Assembly: GCA_963556255.1 (NCBI GenBank)
Contig: OY744607.1
Location: 49,026,846 to 49,090,845, forward strand
Length of the DNA: 64,000 nt
Reading direction: 5' to 3'
Origin: Allolobophora icterica
Taxonomy: Eukaryota; Annelida; Clitellata; Crassiclitellata; Lumbricidae
Part shown: positions 50,336 to 60,300 of the stretch, piece by piece
Layout: each line of letters begins with the position of its first letter
Numbering within the stretch: position 1 is the first letter of the stretch
Notes under the pieces: generated by a model
The model's database searches: none
What the model saw: the letters and a program-made list of their open reading frames with translations, nothing else
What the model was told of the DNA's origin: nothing
Position numbers and translations under genes: made by a program

Positions 50336-53300
50336 AGAACATGTAAGCTGGCTCATTTAAAGGAATTCTGCGAAAGTATCATTCTTCTGTGTTATGTAGA
50401 TTTTCAGCAATCACTTCACCCAGTTCAGTCCGTGAACTATGGACCATAAACACTCCTACTCTGACACAGAGAGCTTTTTATATTTAGCCTTAGGTCCTTG
50501 AGCCAGCAAAGACGAATCCCAAGGTCCTGGACACGAGGCTAGCGCATCACAGAACTTAATTCCGTTTACTTCCAAGAGCGCGCCGGTAGGCTACTAAATT
50601 CTACTGTTTCAAGCGTATGGAAAGCAACGAAACTTTCAATTTAAGCCAGTGCTTTAATTGTCAAAAAGAGCTTGGAGTCGAAAATTTTACAGATTACCAA
50701 AGCACACGAACGCAGGTCAAAATTTAAATACAATGTTGTTAATATGTTGCACACGAAACAACTGACGACTCATGAGATATTTTAGTACCCTGACCCCTCC
50801 AACATCTTTTTAGTCACTTAGCTGATATGGGTTAGAAGAACAGCTATAGGGGTTCAACCTCAACAACCCCCAACCCTCCTACAACTAAAACAGTGGCTTA
50901 AGTAGATTTTTCTAATTAGAAAGGCAAACACGTCGTACTTCTGATTGAATTTCACTCAGTTTCCGCTCGCGGTCGCCGTCAGATGAGAGTTCAAGTTTGA
51001 CGTCATGAATGGTCGTCTTAACGTTATCTGCAATAATAACAGAAAGCAGAAATCTGATTCCCACTTGAGACTGTCTCTTACTTGGATTAAGTCTCAGTTT
51101 TACCAAGACTGTATAACGGTTTTGTGCGCTCAGTTTTACTAAGCTTTTCCTGCATTCTCTCGAATGTTGAAAGGTATACTGCTGATACGGACCACAGCGC
51201 AACTAAGACAGAGTGACAGAATGCTCGACAGCCGCAGTAATTTGCTGTCCACGGACGAACTGCCTAGGCGGCCAGAATGGTCTAAGCTGCCTATGCAATT
51301 AAGCGGCGTTGACATACACAGGGTAATGCATAACGGACCTGTAGTCTTCTATGCACATAACCAAATTACGCACATATGCGATATGCACATACCCGGAGTT
51401 GTCTTCCATTGAAATACCCTATAATGCTAAACCGAGACCGGCCAGCATATATCCGTTATGCACTTAAGTGGCGTCGACTGTACATTCAAGAAGCGATTGA
51501 ATGCGTTTGCATAATAATTCCTTGATGTCCATGTTGCATTGTAGCTAATATTCAAGATGCAACTTATAATGGTGCACAGCCAAGAGACAACTTAAAAATA
51601 ATAGACCTATACTCGGTGCTTTTTTTCTAGAAAAAAGGTTCCGGAACTGAACAATGGTTTTCGGAACTGAACAATTATTTTGGAAGTAGGCCTACTAAAA
51701 TCCCGCGAAAAACGGGATTGGGGTACCGAGCAGTGTTTAATCTAGACGTCTTTGGGGGGTCCCTCCCCCCAGGATTGATGTTTTCCCCCAGAGGCCGGCA
51801 ATATTATTATGTTGAGAGGTTTTGGGGAGGGAAATTCCCCCAGGATACATAGTGATATATGGTTTTCCCCCCGAGAGGTGAGTAAGAAACTTTTTTGAGA
51901 GACGAATTCCTAAAAAAAAGTCATCAAGCTTTTTGAGAGAGTAATTCCTATAGGAAAAGTGGAAAAAGATGGACGAAGAGGAAAGTCGAAAAAGTTTGGA
52001 TGGAAGTTGAAAAAGTTTGGATGGAAGTTGGAAAAGTCTGGATGAAAGTTGGAAAAGTCTGACAAATTGGGTGGTCCCCCCAGAAACCTGGTTTCCCCTC
52101 CTAGAAGAGGGGGACTAGATTAAACACTGGGTACCGAGGGGTCTCGATAAACACAGTTCACAACACTGAAATTAAATTAAAATAACTAAATTATTGCTTT
52201 ATTATTAAAATAAATAAATTATTTTTTAGTAGCTGAAAAAGGTGCTGGAACGCCGTTCTAGCTGAAAAAATACACTGCCTATACTCGTACAAATCAAGAT
52301 CACAATTGCACGTTTATTACTGTGTCAGTTCCAGGACGAATCAGGGGCCAAAAAATACAATTTGAGCACAATCTCCGTGTTTAGATGAAGTCACAGCAGA
52401 CCTTTCTTAAACTAATGTAGCCAAAGTTTCTGAAGGGGTCACTAGGAAACACCATCGAAGTTTAGGGAAATTTGAAATGTCGATATTCAGTGTGCCTTCA
52501 GAAAGGGATTGTTTCGATTTCTACCATAAATTATAGATACTTGATCGAATTGGAAAGGAATTTAACTTATAGGGCAACGCAAAGAAGGTTAAAGTTTTCG
52601 GTCGGAGCAATCGTTTAACTCACCTAAGGCAAGCTGTGCTTCAGAAGGCGTCAGTTGTTTAACAAGTTCTTGCTTCTGTATACAATTCAGGATTTCCAAG
52701 AAATCGTCGAACAGCTTTTGAGAGCCCTTCTCCAAAAGTTTCAACAGGTAACTGGTTCTGTCCATGTCTTCTGTGAAACCCTGATTAAAATGTGTTATAA
52801 ATTATGTTAGCAGTGCCGGCCTTAGGTATGTCGGGCCCCGTGCAGAGTATACTGTAAGGGCCCCCATGACACAAGTCAAATTGCTTTTCATTGCTAATCA
52901 TTTTATTGTAGTAGATTGTTAACAAGTACAACAAGTCAAATTTAACTATACACAAGAATTCTGGTATATAGAGGAAGATCACTTTTAGTTTATAGACAAA
53001 AGAGAAGATTTAATCGCAAACCATAATATTATTATTAGAGTGTCTTGTTCGTGTTATTTTCTGTGACATTTTTGGGCCCCCTAAGTTGCGGGCCCCGTGC
53101 GACCGCACGGTTCGCACGCCCTTAAGGTCGGCACTGATATTAGCGAGTGATTAAATTCAACAACGATAGGTCTACTATTAAAATTAATGCAATAATTACC
53201 TATCTTATACTGCTACATTACAATTACTACGCTTAAAAGCAGTGGGTTACAGTGAGCTCAAGTTCCCGCAATGGCTCCGAGCAAATCTGAAAACGAAAGG

Positions 53301-54236
53301 CCCGTTCATTACATAAAAATTAAGCACAGAAATAAAATATAATAGACATCAAATACAGAAAAAAAATTAAAAAGCAATAAATTACCAAATAAAGAAATAA
53401 AAATAACAAAATAAGAGTAGGCCTAAAACTGACAATCTGCCATTTTGAAATTCATTTTTGGGGGTGTCCCTGTGGTCCGATTTTGGAGATTTTGGATATG
53501 TTATTCAGCAATGATTCCTGAGCAGGAAACCATTTAATAAGCTTCTGAAACATTTTGTCCACGTCCAACTGTAAATTATTTGCAAATTATTGGTATTATT
53601 ATTGGTATTTCTTAGGAAACCGCCAATCTACCATTTAAAAATTCATTTTTGGGGTGTTCCCGTGGTCTGATATTAGGGGATTTTGGATATATTATTCAGC
53701 AATGGTTCCTGAGCAGGAGACTGTTCAAAAAGCTTTTGATGCAATTTTGCCCAGGCTGAAGGCCTATTTGAGCTAGATTGACTAGACTATTATACAATAA
53801 CTAGATGATTAGCCGTCATATATGACGGGGAGGGAGAGGTAGGGCGTATTGGACGTGACCAATCGATGCTTCCCCCTCAACCTGCCGCCAGACCGTGTGC
53901 CATATTGAGGTACTGATGCCGGGAGGGAAGGAGCGAGAGATGGAATCAGTGACAGGGAGAGGGATTGGTAGAAGGAGTGAGAGTAAGGGAGAGGTAGATT
54001 TAGGGCGGGAGTGAATTTGGGGCGCCTAAGGCCTTTCGCCGATGCATCGACTGCAGCCACTAATCAATTGCAGTCGGTCTACGGCCATTGAAACAGCATA
54101 TGCGACTCCACTCGATGCCCAATGCATCGACTGGAGTCGTCCAAGGGTCTCTGAACCAGCATGAGTCACAGCGTTTATCTTACGGCAGATGTACACAGAG
54201 AGCTGGGAAATTATTATAAGGGATTATACACAGAGG

Positions 54237-54321
<85 letters not shown>

Positions 54322-57300
54322 AAGCGTTTATTGTTTATAGAGTAAACACACGCTGACAAACTGAAACCGCAGCATGGAACAAAGTTAGATAGAGTTTTGA
54401 ACTTTTGAGAAGTAAATAATGTTGATTATAGAGTTCGGGAAATAAAGTCTCTACTGTCTTTAACTGGAAGACAGTACTGGTGATTCTGGGATGCAATGAA
54501 TGAATGAAGTTTTATGGACTGGTGGTAAAAGAGGCCAAAGCCGCCAATGGACGTGATCTTGATTGACAAGAGAGACAAGACAAGACAAGACATTTATTGT
54601 TCCCAGTAAATTGTGTACATCGACAGTTATGCGTATAATACAAATTTCCATGGAGTATTAAATCATCAATGTTAGGAGCAGAGCTATTATTGGGAGCAAT
54701 AGGCACACCTAAAGGGACTGATCCCGCTAAGCAGGGACCTAATTGCTTCATGCAGGTGAGTCAGGATGATGACCAATTCTTTATCAAAGAAGAGGAGGGA
54801 ATTAGATAAGCTTAACTACCAAAAGAAAGAAAATAACAAACTTAAGTAACATGTTTCAGTGCGTGCGCGCGCACCAGTTGTCTAAAGAGAGTGAGGCTGG
54901 TGGCAGTACGTATGTTCAAAGGAAGGTTATTCCACGTGAACGAGCCCTGAAATTTGAGTGAAAATTTACGAGTGTTAGTTCTTGCATAGATAGATCTATA
55001 GTCTTTGTTACTTCTAGTGAGGCCAGGATGCAAAGTGCGAATAAAGTAGGATGAGAAGGAGGGAGGGAGAAGGTTATTAGTATACTGATACATAAGTACC
55101 CCAGTCTGTACAAATCTAATTTGCTTAATGCTTAGGAGTTTATGCTCAGCGAATAAAGGACCTGTGTGACAGAGTCCATAAGATTTAGTGATGGTTCTAA
55201 TAGCTTTTTTTGTAGAATCTTTAGTGCGTTGAGATGAGTGTCGTAAGTAGAGGTCCAGATCAGGTTACAATATGTAAGATAGGGATATATTAGTGTGTAG
55301 TAAAGGTCCTTTAGGACATGAGGAGGGATCAGATAAGAGACTCTCTTTATAATTCCTATACTTTTTGATATTTGTTTGCTTATTTCATCAATATGAGTTT
55401 TCCATTTAAGATGCTGATCAATGTGGACTCCAAGAAATTTTGTTGAGGAAACTTGAGGGATAGTTGTGTTGTCTATAAGTATCGTCTTGTTGGTGAGAGG
55501 TATTGGCTTTTTATTGGAGCGAAATATAATGTAGTTAGTTTTATCGAGGTTCAATGAAAGTTTGTTGGCTTTAAACCAGTCACTAGCTGACGTTAATTCA
55601 CTGTTTACTGTTTGGAAAAGGTGGTCATATGAGGCATGAGACAGAAAGACGTTGGAGTCGTCTGCAAATAATATGTAATGTAAGATAGTTGACGAGTTCG
55701 GTAGGTCATTTATGTATATTATAAACAATATGGGTCCAAGAATTGAGCCCTGAGGGACTCCGAATTCTATGTGCTGAAACTTGGAGAATTTGCCATTGCA
55801 GAGGACCTGCTGTGATCGATTTCTAAGATAACTTTTAAGCCAAAGCAGTGCATTACCTCTAATGCCATAGTATTCAAGTTTGGCAAGGAGAATTTTGTGG
55901 TCCACGGTATCGAATGCCTTTGCCAGGTCTAAAAAGATGCCAATTGAATATTCGTTTTTGTCCATGGCCTTATAGTTATTTTATCATGAATGTCAATCAG
56001 AGACATGGAGGTAGAGTGGCCAGGTTGGAAGCCATGCTGGAACCGGTAGAAGATATTTTTTTGTTTCATGAAGGAGAATATTCTATCATACATTACTCTC
56101 TCAAACAGTTTGGAAAAGAATGTTAATATAGAGAATTAGAGATAGGTCTGCAGTTAGTTATTTCATTTTTAGAGCCTTGTTTGTGTATAGGTATGACCTT
56201 AGCAAGTTTGATTTCCAGTGGAACTTCACCGTTTTTAAGCGAACAGTTGATCAGTTCGGTTAGTGGATCCGCCAATGGACGTGATCTTGATTGTGTTTAT
56301 ATTCGTTTAATGAAACAACAGACATAACGCTGTAGGTGTACAAGGAAGTGAATTAAAATTGTTAATTGTTAATAATAGCTTAGTAAGAGTTAGAAAATAA
56401 CATTCTAGATATGAAGTTTCGAGAGTCTTTATCTGGTAGATTAAAATTGTGAGGACGATTTCTTAGGGAGTAAGGAGTAATATGGTTGGTTGGGAATAAA
56501 CATCTAATTGAGTGATTTTCATTGAGTAAAGCTGCTTTAAATAAGGCCATTTCGGCTTTAAGCACAAGCTCAGCTATGGAGGGAGAGATAGTTTGAACAT
56601 ATCCAAATCGTTTGAGTTTGTTCAGGAATTGTTCAAGGCGCAATTTATCCTTGCCACTTATAAGGCCCCACCAGGCTGGAGAAGCATATAAGGTTCTAGA
56701 TACGATTGTTGCATTAGTGATGAGATGTAGTGAGTCTTGAGATGCTCCATGATTTTTGATAGTTCTTAGTGCAAAAAAGGAGGAGGTTCCACTTTTTATC
56801 AGTTGATTGATGTGCTCAGTGACTGTTAATTTTTCTCCGATGGTGACTCCGAGAATCTTGATTGATGTTGACCGTTTAACTCCTGTGATTGAAGGGTTGT
56901 CAGAAAGTGAGGGTTGGTTGCGTTTGATGATAGCCATTTCCCGAGTTTTATCAGGATTGATTTTCAGGTTCTTTGTTTCAGACCAATTGTAAATATGTTG
57001 GATTTCATCATTGGCTGTATTTAATGAATTGTTCTTAATAGATGTAAATAATCGGCGATCAACAGAATTCGCAAGGTCAGCTCTAGTCAGTTGTTTTTCG
57101 CTGACAAGCCTCATTACCCGTAACCTTCTGACAAAACGATCTCTGGCGATCAGTTGACGAGGCTTAGCTCCACCACACTGGGGATAAGCTTCAGTTTGGC
57201 CAGTGTTGCTTCTCTCGTAACTTCTCGAAGAACATCATTGGAGACAGAATCGTTTCTCTGTTATTTGCGTTGATGTTTGGTCGGATCTTAGCAGGGACGT

Positions 57301-60300
57301 CATTTCAGCTTTCTCCGGAGGGGTAGGGGGCAAAAACGAGGTGAAATTTCCCCCATTTTTACACCTTTTGGATTTTTCTTTAAACTGCTTTGTATTTAGT
57401 CTACATGTGCAAAGCTGTAAACCAATGCTGCAAATGAGTCTTTTTTCTTTCTTACTCCTTTCTCTTCATCATTTTATTTTTTACATCTTTTTTCAAAAAA
57501 ATCGGGGGTGAGGGGACAAATGCTCCCTGCACCCTCCCCAATGACGTTCCTGGATCTCAGTAAATAAAAGCGTGATTTCATGCCGTGAATTTGCAGTGAT
57601 TTTCGCCTACTCTTTACAACGTCCTATGGTGACTTTTGAATTTATTTCCGTGAATTTCTACTGGCCTTGTAGTAGGGTCAAAGTACGAAAGAAATGTGGT
57701 GAACCCCAAAAAATTGCAATAATACGTTTTATGCTGATTTTAGGGTGCATTAAGTCTAGAAAAGAACATATTAAAAGTTTAGCGAAATCCAACCACAGCC
57801 AAAACAAGATGGCCGCCAATGGGGAATGCATGACTCAAAAGTGTACATAACTTGCTTAAATTTACAGAAGAAAATCATGTAACAAATTTCTAACAGGTGT
57901 TTCTAGACTGCTGCTGAAAACGAAAATCGTGGTTAGCAAGCTGGATTTTTAGCGGTTGCATGGAAAAACAAGATGGCGGACAAAATGGCGGCCAAACATC
58001 TTCGAACGGCTGTAAGTAAGGTCATGTATGTGTTGGAAACACGATTTTACAGTCTAAATTAACGTTTTCGGGTCAAGGAATGCGATGGAACTAAAGACAA
58101 ATATGTAGCACTGCCAGAAAAACAAGATGGCGGACAAGATGGCGGACAAATATCTTCGAATGGCTGTAAGGTAATTTATGTGATGGAAACATGATCTTAC
58201 ACTCTAAATTAACACTTTCGGGGTCAAGGAATGCGATGGAACTAAAGCACATACGTAGCACTTCCAAAAATAGCAAAATGACACAAAATGGCGGCCAGTG
58301 TGAAGTATTGTTTTCTTGGTCAAAGAATGCCAATGATGTATTGTATTGTATTGTATTGTCTCTAGAAATTTATAAAGCGCCTCTCAAAGAATAACTACAT
58401 GTAACTATCCAGAGGCACTCTTAGCACAGAGGCCCCCGGATAACAGAAATGCCTTTAGAGAACGCGAGACCGATTAGGAAAATCCAGTCATTAGTTTGGC
58501 CCTGTCAGGGAGCGAAGGTTATTTCAGATCGTGGTACCCACTACAGCAAACGCCCAGTGCTGGGCAAAGGCAGCTTTAGCCCTGACAACCAAAGAGATCA
58601 AGCCGATTCACAGAGCGCAGTGAGCGAGGAGATGCAGATAGCGGCTTTCGCAAATAGTTGGAGAGATATTTTGGGGCAGTACCCTGCTGAGATTTAGAAA
58701 CAAGGAGGAGGATTTTACAACGGATGCGCGCGGCAATAGGGAGCCAGTGCAGGACATCAAGCATGTAAGTAGAGATATGGGCAAAGCGGGGAGTTGAGCG
58801 ATGAGCCTAGCGGAAGCATTTATAACAGATTGAACGGGGAGAGACGCTGCTTAGGGAGACCCATGAGGAGCTAGTTGCAGTAGTCCAAGCGTTAGCAGAC
58901 AAATGCGTGAACTATGGTGGTAAAGACAGAAGGTGAGACCGAGCCTCTGATGGACCTGAGACGCCTCAGTTGAAAGAAGCAGGAGCGAGTCATGTTGGAG
59001 ATATGATCTGTGAATGTCAGGGAGGAGTCAAGTGTGACTCCCAAGTCGCGGACGATGGAAGAGTAGAAGTAAGCAGGGAATTTCTCAGTCAGCAATGCAA
59101 ATTCAAGTTTAGCAAGCTGCTGCTTAGTCCCAAACCAGAACAGCTGAGTCTTAGCAGTGTTGAGGCAGAGACGGTTAGTCGACATCCAGTAGTGAAGGTC
59201 AGAGACAAGATGGTGAATGGAGCGAACAAGAGAGAATTGATCAGTTGACGGACCATGTACCAAAGCCTGAGCATCATCTGCATAAAGATGGCCATTTACA
59301 CCATGTTTAGTAAATTGAGACGGGATATCAGCAGTGAAGAGGATGTATAGGATGGGATCGAGCACCGAGCCCTGGGGAACACCAAATTCGACCTCTGTCC
59401 ACTCACTCCTGATTTCACCAAGGACAACCAGCTGTGAGCGGTCAGAGAGGTATGATTTAAACCATAGAAGAGGAACACCAGCGAGGCCACAGGACAGTTG
59501 CAGTTGCTGAAGCAAGATCTCATGGTCAACCATGTCAGGTGCAGATGAGACATCAAAAGCGCCAGGAGAGAGAGAGATGAGAGTGATAAATACCTGTATA
59601 AATGGTATCAGGGGCTTTCACCTCCGGACGATTCACCTCTAGGGGTATTCACCTCCGGACGTTTCACCTCCGGACGTTTCACCTCCGGACGATTCACCTC
59701 TAGGGGCTTTCACCTCTAGGGGCTTTCACCTCTAGGGGCTTTCACCTCTAGGGGTTTTCACCTCTAGGGGCTTTCACCTCCAAATGTAAAATGAGACCTT
59801 TTGAAGAGATTTATTTGCGCAAGTTATTTACGCCGAAAATATAACAGACAACATACAAACTATGAAACTAATTATCACTAAGCAATGAAGTATATTTCTT
59901 AGTGTCAACATGCAAACTATGCAACTAATGAAGCAGATTTCGAACACAAGAAATGAATTGAGATAAGAAGACAATGAAAGCTTCTAGAACCTAGCTAAGA
60001 ACCTAATAACCTGATAACGGCAGATGATAAGGACAGACCAATTCGCGCGCCAGTGACTGTATGCCCTAATTAACCATAACTAACCATAGGCGCATAAGAA
60101 ATGAATTTAGATAAGAAGATGTGGAACAATTTCTAAATTGTAGGCTCTTATCGATTATTATTATTGCCTGACTTTGCCTGTTTATGACACAATAATTAGT
60201 TGCATAGTTTGCATAGTTTGCACGTTGACACTAAGAAATCTACTTCATTGCTCAGTGATAATTAGTTTCATAGTTTGTATGTTGTCTGTTATGTTTTCTG

